Positions 16,872 to 24,643 of a stretch of 63,919 nt of DNA are shown in pieces. The DNA comes from an uncultured Lachnospiraceae bacterium (GTDB lineage: Bacteria; Bacillota_A; Clostridia; Lachnospirales; Lachnospiraceae). Below the pieces are notes generated by a model. That model worked only from the letters and a program-made list of their open reading frames with translations, had not been told where the DNA came from and ran no database searches. A program made the position numbers and the translations under genes. Location: assembly GCA_910577835.1 (NCBI GenBank), contig CAJTOU010000007.1:1-63919 (forward strand), in the 5' to 3' direction. How positions within the stretch are numbered: position 1 is the first letter of the stretch; every line of letters starts with the position of its first letter.

Positions 16872-17876
16872 TTATATTTCCCACTCTTTTTTTCGTTCTT
16901 CATCAAATTTAAAATACTTGTAATCATTGTAATCCTTAATAACAGCATTTGGCCCCAGAGGCATTTGAGGACATTCAAAGAATTTAGAATATTTTGGAAT
17001 ATATGGCAGTATTTCATAAGCAATCTGATTTTCTTCCAACTGCTTTATTGTTATCATTGTATCATACAAAAAACTTTTTACATAAATTTCCTGTCCCGCT
17101 GAAAGTCTTTTTTTTATCAGCATCGCATTTATCCGAAAATATTTGCTTACAGACATAATCTGTTTTACAGACAATTCCTGTGGCTTTATAATAATCTGAA
17201 AACAGTTATTTTTATTTCGCATACATAAAAACGCTGTATTATTTTCCTTGTTATATAAAGGACATTCCATACAAAAATCTGTCAGTTCACATATATCCTG
17301 CGTTTTCCATGGATGTCTTTGAAAAAAATCATTTAAAATATGAGGCGCATTTTCATCTTTTTGTGTACCTGCCAGATAAATATTCTGCCCTATATCACAT
17401 GCAAGCTGCTTTACCTGCTCATAATCAGCAAATAAAAGTGGTAAAAGAATATAAGAATCATTCTCCATCTCAAGCTGTGTGAGACAAGCTCCTTTTGATT
17501 TCCATTTATCATTTAATATTACACACCATTCTTCTATTGAGTCATCTTCTTGAAACCATGCTTTACGAAAAGGAAGTTTATACTTTTTCTTATCAGGTGC
17601 TCCTTTTACAAAATATGAAAAATCCTCAAATTCACATTTCCAGTCAAACGCCGCAGCTATTGTTTGTTCCACAAGACTTTCTATTAAAACAATCCATTGT
17701 ATACAATCATAATCCTTCTCTGTCACAGTTCCGCCAAGATTTTTAAATATTTCGTATTTTGTCTGATGTTCCTTGTAATATTGTTCTGTATTTTCAACAC
17801 AGCTCGACAATTCCGCCAATATCTCCGAACAGTTATTTGATAATATCTCCGCGATTTTTAAAACTTTTGAATCCAT
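16872..17876 (-). CDS. Hypothetical protein, DUF6630-like
   Basis: This 334-residue soluble protein has no signal peptide or membrane helix. Residues about 70-175 (FDWKCEFEDF...WCVILNDKWKS...DSYILLPL) recall the DUF6630 pattern, a family often seen beside polymorphic toxins as a possible immunity or accessory protein. The middle holds a cysteine cluster (CELTDFCMECPLY, then FLCMRNKNNC) that could bind metal. The C-terminus is a conserved-looking CPQMPLGPNAVI/YKYFKFDEERKKEWE segment. No toxin gene is adjacent. It lies in the patch between nrdD and nrdG. The domain call is from memory of the pattern and uncertain. Confidence 0.5.
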   Translation of the reverse strand: MDSKVLKIAEILSNNCSEILAELSSCVENTEQYYKEHQTKYEIFKNLGGTVTEKDYDCIQWIVLIESLVEQTIAAAFDWKCEFEDFSYFVKGAPDKKKYKLPFRKAWFQEDDSIEEWCVILNDKWKSKGACLTQLEMENDSYILLPLLFADYEQVKQLACDIGQNIYLAGTQKDENAPHILNDFFQRHPWKTQDICELTDFCMECPLYNKENNTAFLCMRNKNNCFQIIIKPQELSVKQIMSVSKYFRINAMLIKKRLSAGQEIYVKSFLYDTMITIKQLEENQIAYEILPYIPKYSKFFECPQMPLGPNAVIKDYNDYKYFKFDEERKKEWEI

Positions 17877-17941
17877 TGTTTTATCTCCAACTTTTTATAA
17901 AAATACATCATTCCAAACAGTTATCCTTGTCAGATTTTCTG

Positions 17942-18300
17942 TTATTCATCTCTCATACACCATATCATAACAGCCTGCTGAACTGTTAGCAAGTGCTTTT
18001 TAAATTCATATCCAACAAAATATTCAGATTCCATTACATCTTCTGACACTTCTTCCCCTCGATAAAAAGGAAGACATGGATTTAACAACGCTTCTTGATT
18101 CGCCAGTTTCATTAGTTCTTTTGTTACTCGACATTCTTTAAAATCATTTAACAGCTTTGCAGGTAACGAATCTGTACATATAATATCTTTTCCTTTGACT
18201 GCTTCTTTTATATCATAATATACATCTATGCCCTTCATTTCATATCCCATACCACTCAATATTTTTATGACGTATAATCACAAAATCCGCCCAATTTTTC
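17942..18300 (-). pseudogene. Aspartate/ornithine carbamoyltransferase remnant
   Basis: The last 105 codons match the C-terminal domain of the carbamoyltransferase family: a MGYEMKG...DVYYDIKEAVKGKDIICTDS segment, the NPCLPFYRGEEVS loop (equivalent to HCLP in ornithine transcarbamylase) and a final helix QQAVMIWC. Just upstream, in another frame, NWADFVIIRHKN looks like a piece of the N-terminal domain. The intervening part and the carbamoyl-phosphate STRT-type loop are absent. This is a deletion plus frameshift relic with no function expected. Confidence 0.65.
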
Positions 18301-18303
18301 ACA

Positions 18304-18780
18304 CTAATCGCCTTTTTTAATATGATATTCCATCCATTTTCTAGTTTCATGAAACCCAACAGACTCATAAAACTCTATCGCAGATTCATTAAATGACCAC
18401 ACATCTAATTCTATTTTGTCCAGCATTTTCTTTTTTGCATCCTCTTTCATAAATTCAAACAATTCCTTCGCAACTCCCTGTCTTCTAAAACTTTTATCCA
18501 CAGCAATCTCCTGTACATGATAAAAGCCTCTGGCTACTCCGTATGGCGTTTCAGGTTTTCTGACATAATCCACACATGCTATTCCGCATATAATGCCTTC
18601 GCGTTCTGCAACTAATATATCGCTGTTCTCTCCTGTCAATAATACACGTGCAAAATCCTGCAACTCTTTACAAAATCCTGCTTTAAAAACATCAGGACGG
18701 GCATCCACATGTATCTGATTTACCTGCTTTCTCAACTCATTTACTCTGTTTAAATCCTTTTCCTCTGCAAACCGTACCAT
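18304..18780 (-). CDS. GNAT family N-acetyltransferase
   Basis: This is a GNAT-fold acetyltransferase of about 158 residues. The acetyl-CoA loop is visible as VQEIAVDKSFRRQGVAKELF (motif A, RRQGVA) and motif B as ELDVWSFNESAIEFYESVGF. The N-terminal NQIHVDARPDVFK motif recurs in a subgroup of uncharacterised clostridial GNATs. The ATG at 18780 is chosen because AAGGAGA precedes it; an upstream TTG at 18840 has a poorly placed site. Its 5' leader of about 375 bases contains a leader peptide, an antiterminator and a strong terminator, the regulatory plan used by ribosome-targeting-antibiotic resistance genes. The substrate is unknown. An antibiotic or peptide target is inference from regulation. 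Confidence 0.85.
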   Translation of the reverse strand: MVRFAEEKDLNRVNELRKQVNQIHVDARPDVFKAGFCKELQDFARVLLTGENSDILVAEREGIICGIACVDYVRKPETPYGVARGFYHVQEIAVDKSFRRQGVAKELFEFMKEDAKKKMLDKIELDVWSFNESAIEFYESVGFHETRKWMEYHIKKGD

Positions 18781-18883
18781 AATAATTCTAATCTCCTTTG
18801 CTATTTCTATAAATTCTTTCTTATCTGTATTATTTTTCAATTATATTTATTTTAAAAACCTCCTTTCGGCTATTCAAAGACGC

Positions 18884-18949
18884 AAAAAAAGCATCAAACA
18901 AATCATTCAACCAACGCTTATATTGATTGTTTAATGATATGTCTGATGC
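18884..18949 (-). terminator. Attenuator terminator upstream of the GNAT gene
   Basis: On the minus strand the arm from 18949 down to 18930 pairs with the arm from 18910 to 18891 over about 20 positions, with one wobble and two mismatches. It ends in GATGC followed by TTTTTTT (18890-18884). It lies 104 bases before the GNAT start, inside its leader, so transcription must read through it. The 5' arm contains CAGACATATCA (18945-18935), which can instead pair with an upstream antiterminator strand. Confidence 0.85.
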
Positions 18950-19011
18950 ACTTTGCAAATGTGACTATTTAAAAGAATATATAAAATACAAAAAACTACA
19001 TTCACCGAATT

Positions 19012-19051
19012 ATGCACAGACATATCAGACCTATCTGCTGTGGCTGTGCAT
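19012..19051 (-). promoter_or_regulatory. Anti-antiterminator hairpin of the GNAT leader
   Basis: ATGCACAG (minus strand, 19051-19044) pairs with CTGTGCAT (19019-19012), with a further CAGA/TCTG inner stem. The 3' half includes TGATATGTCTG (19027-19017), an exact complement of CAGACATATCA in the terminator's 5' arm. The two folds are mutually exclusive: this hairpin allows the terminator, and its disruption frees the antiterminator. Confidence 0.75.
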
Positions 19052-19069
19052 CCTTTTGGATTGTTACAG

Positions 19070-19132
19070 TCACAGACAAATACGTCTGTAATACAAATAT
19101 ATATAATCTACTGTGCAATGTAAGTTTTGCAT
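19070..19132 (-). CDS. Leader peptide of the GNAT attenuator
   Basis: A 20-codon frame, MQNLHCTVDYIYLYYRRICL, starts at 19132 behind AAGGAGG (19147-19141) at eight-base spacing, the best ribosome-binding site in the region. It ends 19 bases before the first arm of the regulatory hairpin. A ribosome stalled near the YYRRICL end would be close to the hairpin base. It is too short to be an enzyme, and its context marks it as a regulatory leader. The stall-inducing ligand is unknown. Confidence 0.75.
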   Translation of the reverse strand: MQNLHCTVDYIYLYYRRICL

Positions 19133-19159
19133 TTTTTATTCCTCCTTAAAATTTTTTAT

Positions 19160-19188
19160 ATTCTACTACGAAATCAAAAAATTGTCAA
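19160..19188 (-). promoter_or_regulatory. Promoter of the leader peptide-GNAT unit
   Basis: TTGACA (19188-19183) and TAGAAT (19165-19160) are spaced by 17 bases on the minus strand. Transcription would begin about 20 bases before the leader's ribosome-binding site, about 375 bases upstream of the GNAT start. Confidence 0.8.
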
Positions 19189-19273
19189 CTTCAACTTGTA
19201 CCATTTAAAAATTTTTTATCAATTGTTCTAATACATGTATCTTTGAAATACCGCTATTTGTGCATATCCATCT

Positions 19274-20056
19274 TTACTCATAAACTCTGATAGTGTCAAT
19301 TTCTCCTGAAAAAAGATTCACCTGCCATACAGTATCAAAATAAGAAATATCCCCAGTTTTTTGTATCCGCCCGTGAAGCACATCTGTATCTACAAGAAAT
19401 TCAACAATAGAACCGTTCGGATTCTGTCTGTTTGTAGAATCAGTATGAATATCCTGCTTTAAATCCGCTACAATACAATGAATTATATTTCCACTCTGCA
19501 TAATGATATCTACTGCCTGTCCAACTGTTGTACTGTAATAAGAACCGACTGCAACACAATACCTATCATCCACCATACGCATCCCATATCCGTCTGTGTT
19601 CGCCTGTTTTTGTAATTCATACTGCATTGATGTTGTATCTGTAATTGTTCGATAATCCATATAACTCTTAAAAGAATTATCAGAAGGAGTATCATAATCT
19701 GCATAATCTGGCTCTGGATTTTCCACCACCATATCTGCTTGCTCTGTAACAGTTTCGCTCACTTCAACATCTGCTTTTTCTGTAACAGCTTCACTTGCTT
19801 CAACATCTGCTTTTTCTGTAACAGCTTCATTCACTTCAACGTCTGCTTCTTCTATAACAGCCTCACTGCTTAATTTAACATAAATCATGGAATTTTCTTC
19901 CACAACAGCCTGTAAATTTATAGTTTCTGAATTTACAACTTCCGAATTTACAGCCTGCGCTGTACTGCATGCAATAAAATCATTGCAGGTAAGAGTTTTG
20001 TATTTTGCTGCGGCAAATATTAATACCACACAATACAAATACTTTTTCTTTTTCAT
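19274..20056 (-). CDS. Secreted 3D-domain-like protein with acidic repeats
   Basis: This 260-residue protein starts with a basic, hydrophobic N-terminus (MKKKKYLYCVVLIFAAA), probably a signal or anchor segment. Residues about 62-110 are acidic 12-residue repeats of the form EAVTEKADVEVS. The C-terminal domain (about 128-258; MDYRTITD, GYGMRMVDDRYCVAVGSYYST, then HTDSTN and GSIVEFLVDTD) has the look of the double-psi-barrel 3D proteins common in Lachnospiraceae, proposed to act on peptidoglycan. The repeat block probably acts as a flexible wall spacer. AAAGAGGT precedes the start. It is monocistronic between the nuclease remnant and the GNAT unit. Confidence 0.7.
   Translation of the reverse strand: MKKKKYLYCVVLIFAAAKYKTLTCNDFIACSTAQAVNSEVVNSETINLQAVVEENSMIYVKLSSEAVIEEADVEVNEAVTEKADVEASEAVTEKADVEVSETVTEQADMVVENPEPDYADYDTPSDNSFKSYMDYRTITDTTSMQYELQKQANTDGYGMRMVDDRYCVAVGSYYSTTVGQAVDIIMQSGNIIHCIVADLKQDIHTDSTNRQNPNGSIVEFLVDTDVLHGRIQKTGDISYFDTVWQVNLFSGEIDTIRVYE
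19733..19868. repeat. 36-bp tandem repeats in the secreted protein gene
   Basis: Three full 36-bp units (starting at 19733, 19769 and 19805) and a partial fourth encode 12-residue acidic repeats. Units 2 and 3 are nearly identical over the part tctgctttttctgtaacagc. In-phase unit gain or loss would change spacer length without a frameshift. Confidence 0.85.
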
Positions 20057-20304
20057 AATCTGATATACCTCTTTCTAATCAGTTATACTTATTTATATTT
20101 TTATCTTCCTGCACTTTTCTATTCTTTTTTTGCAATATCAAAATCTTCCTGTTTCGGTTTGATACTAATAGATTTTCTGTTTGTGTTTCAATATATAACG
20201 CCTGTACTATATTGTTTTGAAAAAGTATTACATTTCAAATCTTTACAAAATGCTAATATTGGATAAACCACAAATGTGCCAGATATTTATTTCAGCATAT
20301 CTTT

Positions 20305-20592
20305 TTACCCAGTCAAAACCTGTCTTCCCTCAAACGCAAATCCATATCGGCGTATTTTATCCAAGCCAAAGCCCTTCTTGGCTAAAATAACCGCATATTT
20401 CTTATCCTCAATCTGCTTGAACTCCGCCTTTACAGTTTCTTTCAGATTTTTTTCCTTTTTGAGATTATACACCTTAAATTCCGGCATTATTCCAGAATCT
20501 TCCTTCTTATATGGCTCAAACATAACATCATACCTTCCAAATCTACTGTTGCCATTCAAAGTAATCTGATATCTTTTCGCCAAATCAACCAT
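20305..20592 (-). pseudogene. PD-(D/E)XK nuclease-domain remnant (DUF1703 type)
   Basis: Ninety-five codons match the C-terminal PD-(D/E)XK domain that ends the AAA-ATPase/DUF1703 proteins abundant in gut anaerobes. FGRYDVMFEP and MPEFKVYN supply the D...EXK-like residues, followed by the AEFKQIEDKKYA helix and the closing YGFAFEGRQVLTG. The AAA-ATPase half is missing and the fragment begins right at the dut stop codon. It is probably a truncated relic. A stand-alone nuclease domain is less likely. Confidence 0.6.
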
Positions 20593-20599
20593 CAGCCCT

Positions 20600-21046
20600 C
20601 TACTTTCTCCCCGTAGACCCAAATCCTCCCTCTCCCCTTACTGTATCTGAAAGCTCGTCCACTTCCAAAAAATCTGCCCGAAGATATGGAGTAATCACCA
20701 TCTGCGCAATCCGCTCCCCATGTTCTACTGTCACAGACTCCTTTGAATGATTATGCAGCGCAACCATAATTTCCCCTCTATAATCCGCATCAATCACTCC
20801 CACCTTATTTGCCGGAGCCAGTCCCTTTTTACAAGCCAGTCCACTTCTTGCATAAATAAGCCCTGCAAATCCTTCCGGTACCTCCATCGCAATCCCTGTC
20901 TTAATAAATTCCGTTTCCCCCGCCTGAATTGTCACAGCCCTCTCCATACATGCATATAAATCCGCCCCCGCTGCCGATTTACTCCCATAAGTAGGAAGAA
21001 TCGCCTTTTCATTTAACTTTTTAATATTTACTCTCTCTGTCACCAT
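20600..21046 (-). CDS. dut: dUTP diphosphatase
   Basis: This 148-residue trimeric dUTPase has all five family motifs: AAGADLYA, YARSGLA, GVIDADYRGEI, GERIAQMVI and the C-terminal RGEGGFGSTG arm that closes over the substrate. It hydrolyses dUTP to dUMP, keeping uracil out of DNA and feeding thymidylate synthesis. CAGGAGAG precedes the start. It is 98 bases downstream of nrdG in the same direction, so both nucleotide-metabolism genes may be co-transcribed. Confidence 0.97.
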   Translation of the reverse strand: MVTERVNIKKLNEKAILPTYGSKSAAGADLYACMERAVTIQAGETEFIKTGIAMEVPEGFAGLIYARSGLACKKGLAPANKVGVIDADYRGEIMVALHNHSKESVTVEHGERIAQMVITPYLRADFLEVDELSDTVRGEGGFGSTGRK

Positions 21047-21144
21047 ATCTCTCCTGTTTGCAATCTTTCTTATTCATTATCTTTCCTGTTTACTTTATTC
21101 TATTATCATATTCCCTAATTTTATTCAATACTACATACTGTATT

Positions 21145-21678
21145 TCACTTTTGCCGTACTCCATCCCAAAGAACCACTTCCTTTTCTCTCAAAGATTCCC
21201 GCACCATAATAATTCTCTGATTTGAAGACCCCTTAAATCTCAACGAAAACTTGTGCAGCTCTTCAATATATTCCCCATCTACCAATACATCAATATAAGA
21301 AAGGAATTCCCTCATCTCCTCTATTTCATTCATCATTCTTCCCAAAATATCTTTCTCAAAATCATACCCCGTATAACACCATACAGACTTCTTCGGACAA
21401 ACCTCTCTCATTCTGCGAAGAAGCGGCAGCAGCCCTTTCTGATTCGCCGGTTCCAAAGGTTCCCCTCCCAAAAGCGTCAGTCCTGCAATATAATCCCCAC
21501 TCACATAATCCACAATCTTCTCTATCTCCTTCTCCGTAAAAGGTTCCCCATACTCAAAATCCCATGCCTCCTGATTAAAACAATTTTTACAATAATGCGT
21601 GCACCCACTCACAAACAACGACATCCTTACTCCCGGACCATTTGCAACATCCATTCTTTTAATCGATGCATAATTCAT
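21145..21678 (-). CDS. nrdG: Anaerobic RNR-activating protein NrdG
   Basis: This 177-residue radical SAM activase has GCTHYCKNCFN supplying the 4Fe-4S cysteines C26, C30 and C33. LTLLGGEPLEP and WCYTGYDFE complete the SAM site. It generates the glycyl radical on NrdD. The gene is usually directly 3' of nrdD. Here it is on the opposite strand 4.5 kb away and has its own promoter. A visible NrdR box is absent upstream, so its control may differ from nrdD. Confidence 0.96.
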   Translation of the reverse strand: MNYASIKRMDVANGPGVRMSLFVSGCTHYCKNCFNQEAWDFEYGEPFTEKEIEKIVDYVSGDYIAGLTLLGGEPLEPANQKGLLPLLRRMREVCPKKSVWCYTGYDFEKDILGRMMNEIEEMREFLSYIDVLVDGEYIEELHKFSLRFKGSSNQRIIMVRESLREKEVVLWDGVRQK

Positions 21679-21718
21679 AATTCTCTTCTTAGTCCTTCCT
21701 TATTTTTCCACAAAACAC

Positions 21719-21747
21719 ATTTTATCATACTTTACTTTCCTTCTCAA
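21719..21747 (-). promoter_or_regulatory. Promoter of nrdG
   Basis: TTGAGA (21747-21742) and TAAAAT (21724-21719) are spaced by 17 bases on the minus strand, 40 bases before the start codon. The rest of the gap up to 21928 is AT-rich with no feature I can name. Confidence 0.6.
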
Positions 21748-21928
21748 GAAAAAAATCACCTCTTAATTTAACCCCTTATCCAAATAAAACTACACTTGTC
21801 CATCAAATCAGCTTTTTTTCATAACACCTTTAAACAAAAATTCATTTTTCTGAATATTATAGCAATACACTTTAAAAATATCAGTCAAAAATTTTTGTAT
21901 TTTAATTTTCTCATAAAACGATAACCAG

Positions 21929-21976
21929 CAGAAGAGGTGAATATGGTCTGAAAGCAGAGCATATTCACCTCTTCTG
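21929..21976 (-). terminator. Terminator after spoIIP
   Basis: CAGAAGAGGTGAATATG (21929-21945) and its exact complement (21960-21976) form a 17-bp stem with a 14-base loop, 29 bases past the spoIIP stop. On the minus strand it is followed by a moderately T-rich stretch. Confidence 0.75.
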
Positions 21977-22004
21977 TGTCACTCCACCCTAATCCCCCAT
22001 TTTT

Positions 22005-23357
22005 TCAATTCGGCACAAGCCCCAAATGCTCCCTGCTCTTCCCCGACAACACACTATCCAGAATATCTGCCAGCGGCTCCATCGCATTCAACTCTTCCTC
22101 CAGCGAATTTGTCTGCGCCCCCGCCTCAATCAGCATCGCCCTCGGCAAAAGGTCCAGATTATACTGATACGCATCAATATAATTCTTCCTCGTAAAATCC
22201 GGATACTTCCCCAGCGCCTCCAGCTTTGCCTGCAAACTGAACGAAAGATTTTCACTCCTATACCTGTTATACAAATACCCGATATCCCCCTTCGCACTGC
22301 TCCTGCTCACCCCGTTAAAAAACATAATCTTTGAAGTCGGTTTCCCATTCACATCCGTCACAAGATGTGTATTTTCATTTACCCCATCCCTATGTAAATC
22401 AATTGTCACCTGGATACTCGGATTATCCGTCAATATCTGCTGAACCGTCTCTCTTGAATAATCATACGCCTTGGACCGGTCAAAAACCCCATTTACATTG
22501 TCAAAAATCTCCGTACAATGTATCACATTATATCCGTATACAGAAGACAATATTTCCGCCAGCCTTGACCCCGCTGCAATAATCCCTGTTCCTTTAATAT
22601 CCTCCGTCGAATTGGTAAACCCTTCACTCCCATGTGTATGATAAATCAATATCTGTGGAACAGACGCATCCTTTACAATACTCATATCCATAGAAAGCAG
22701 CTCTTCCGCATTCAAATCCGTCGGCAGCACACTCGCTCTCTCCGGTACAATATAAAGATTTGAGCGTAAAAAATTATAATCCTTTAGTTGCTCCATTGAA
22801 AACATCGGTGAAAATATTTCCTGTGTCTGCGGTGCCTCAGTCTGCTGTTCAGCCGTTGTCCCTTCTCCTTCAACATTCCCTTCTGTCGGCTGCTCAGCCG
22901 TTGTTTCTGCTGTTTCTTCGCCATTATTTTCAGTTTCCTGACCTCCTTCCACAGAACCATCCTCTTTTTCTCCTTCCTGCTCTTCATTTTCCGCCAGCAT
23001 AACCGGATTTGTCTGATAAGTATTCGGGTCATAAATTACAAGGTCCTGTGCAGAATAATTATTTTCCACATAACTATATACACTGCTTGAATGATTGATA
23101 GATTTTGCCAGCTTTTCCACAGCGTCACTGTTATCTTCCATGGCATATGCCACTTTTACATTTGAATTTTGCATAACATAAACTACAAATTCCTCAGCTT
23201 TTTTTGAAACTGCCGATGACATTATTTTTTTCAACTGTCCCGGCTCCAGCCAGATAATAATTCTTACCAGCAATACCGCCATAAGAATATACAGAATAAA
23301 TCTGAACTTATTCGTTTTTCTATCAAAGCTTCCCATATTTTTATGCATGAATTTCAT
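22005..23357 (-). CDS. spoIIP: Stage II sporulation protein P
   Basis: This 450-residue protein has an N-terminal membrane segment (FILYILMAVLLVRIIIWL), an acidic Thr/Glu-rich linker (about 125-185) and a C-terminal SpoIIP amidase/endopeptidase domain with ILIYHTHGSEGF, VTIDLHRDGV and MLIEAGAQTN. With SpoIID and SpoIIM it degrades peptidoglycan during engulfment of the forespore. The gene supports a spore-forming ancestry. It is expected to be under sigma-E, but no confident sigma-E promoter was found. A terminator-like hairpin ends 13 bases before its start. Confidence 0.93.
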   Translation of the reverse strand: MKFMHKNMGSFDRKTNKFRFILYILMAVLLVRIIIWLEPGQLKKIMSSAVSKKAEEFVVYVMQNSNVKVAYAMEDNSDAVEKLAKSINHSSSVYSYVENNYSAQDLVIYDPNTYQTNPVMLAENEEQEGEKEDGSVEGGQETENNGEETAETTAEQPTEGNVEGEGTTAEQQTEAPQTQEIFSPMFSMEQLKDYNFLRSNLYIVPERASVLPTDLNAEELLSMDMSIVKDASVPQILIYHTHGSEGFTNSTEDIKGTGIIAAGSRLAEILSSVYGYNVIHCTEIFDNVNGVFDRSKAYDYSRETVQQILTDNPSIQVTIDLHRDGVNENTHLVTDVNGKPTSKIMFFNGVSRSSAKGDIGYLYNRYRSENLSFSLQAKLEALGKYPDFTRKNYIDAYQYNLDLLPRAMLIEAGAQTNSLEEELNAMEPLADILDSVLSGKSREHLGLVPN

Positions 23358-23370
23358 GCCGCTCCATAAA

Positions 23371-23410
23371 AAAATAATATACAGACAGTAAACTGCCCAT
23401 ATATTATTTT
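23371..23410 (-). terminator. Hairpin between galE and spoIIP
   Basis: AAAATAATATA (minus strand, 23410-23400) pairs with TATATTATTTT (23381-23371), followed by more T. The loop contains a smaller CAG/CTG stem. It can serve as the galE terminator. Its tail nearly touches the spoIIP ribosome-binding site. Confidence 0.6.
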
Positions 23411-23515
23411 ATTTCTGTTTCTATTATTTTAGAACAAAGTGCTTATATGGCATAAGTTTGTGAAAACCTTCCCTGTACTTTATTGGACAATAGCCGCTCT
23501 GTTCAGAAAAAACAT

Positions 23516-24535
23516 TTAATTTTCTCCATATCCGTCAGGATTCATACTTTGCCATCTCCAAAGGTCCTCACACATTTCCTCAATTCCATACTCTGCCTTC
23601 CAGCCAAGCTCATCTGCCGCCTTTTTCGGCTCACAGTAACAGGTAGCGATATCACCCTCTCTTCTCGGCTTTATTGCATAATTAATCTTCTTTCCGCATG
23701 CCTTCTCAAATGCATGAACTACTTCCAATACACTGTATCCATGCCCTGTTCCAAGATTATAAATCAGCACGCCCTCATTATCCTTAAATTTCTCAATCGC
23801 TTTGACATGTCCTCTTGCAAGGTCTACCACATGAATATAGTCTCTCACTCCTGTTCCGTCAGGAGTATTATAATCATCTCCAAATACGCCAAGACACTCT
23901 AACTTTCCAATCGCCACCTGCGCCACATATGGAAGCAGGTTATTTGGAATCCCTTTCGGGTCCTCTCCGATTAATCCGGATTTATGTGCACCGATTGGAT
24001 TAAAGTAACGTAAAAGTGTTACATTCCACTCAGGGTCCGAGATATGAATATCCATAAGCACCTGCTCAAGCATGGACTTTGTCTGTCCATACGGATTTGT
24101 AGGATTTCCTTTTTTACATTCTTCTGTAATCGGTATTATTTCCGGGTCTCCATATACGGTAGCTGAAGAGCTGAAAATAATATTTTTTACGCCGTGACTT
24201 CTCATTACATCGCACAGAACAAGTGTACCAGTCATATTGTTATAATAATATTCTATCGGTTTTCTCACCGATTCCCCCACCGCCTTATATCCGGCAAAAT
24301 GAATGACAGAATCAATAGTTTCCCTCTCAAAAATTTCATTTAATTTTTCTCTGTCAAGGATATCCACCTCATAAAATTTCAAATCCTTTCCTGTAATTTT
24401 CTTTACTCTCTCAATTGCCTTTTGGCTGGAATTATAAAGATTGTCCACAACCACCACATCATAGCCTGCCTCTAATAGTTCCACGCAGGTATGACTTCCG
24501 ATATATCCGGCTCCGCCAGTTACTAATACTGCCAT
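23516..24535 (-). CDS. galE: UDP-glucose 4-epimerase
   Basis: This is a 339-residue extended SDR. VLVTGGAGYIGSH is the NAD loop, SSSATVYG and NPYGQTKSM hold the catalytic Ser-Thr and YxxxK, and LRYFNPIGAH and NNLLPYVAQVA are epimerase signatures. It interconverts UDP-glucose and UDP-galactose for galactose use and surface polysaccharide synthesis. The ATG at 24535 is chosen because TTGGAGG precedes it; the reading can extend five codons further without a site. It has been inserted between gpr and spoIIP, which are usually adjacent. Confidence 0.95.
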   Translation of the reverse strand: MAVLVTGGAGYIGSHTCVELLEAGYDVVVVDNLYNSSQKAIERVKKITGKDLKFYEVDILDREKLNEIFERETIDSVIHFAGYKAVGESVRKPIEYYYNNMTGTLVLCDVMRSHGVKNIIFSSSATVYGDPEIIPITEECKKGNPTNPYGQTKSMLEQVLMDIHISDPEWNVTLLRYFNPIGAHKSGLIGEDPKGIPNNLLPYVAQVAIGKLECLGVFGDDYNTPDGTGVRDYIHVVDLARGHVKAIEKFKDNEGVLIYNLGTGHGYSVLEVVHAFEKACGKKINYAIKPRREGDIATCYCEPKKAADELGWKAEYGIEEMCEDLWRWQSMNPDGYGEN

Positions 24536-24643
24536 AATATCCTCCAATCTGTGTGTTACACAATGTATTTTCTTTCCATTCGTATTGTATCACCATGTCC
24601 CGAAATTCACAAGTATTTTCGTTCAGAAATTCAATAATTGCTT

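Noticed and set aside
23400..23480. CATATAA-like sigma-E -10 element before spoIIP
   Set aside because: No matching -35 element at the right distance; too weak to report as a promoter.
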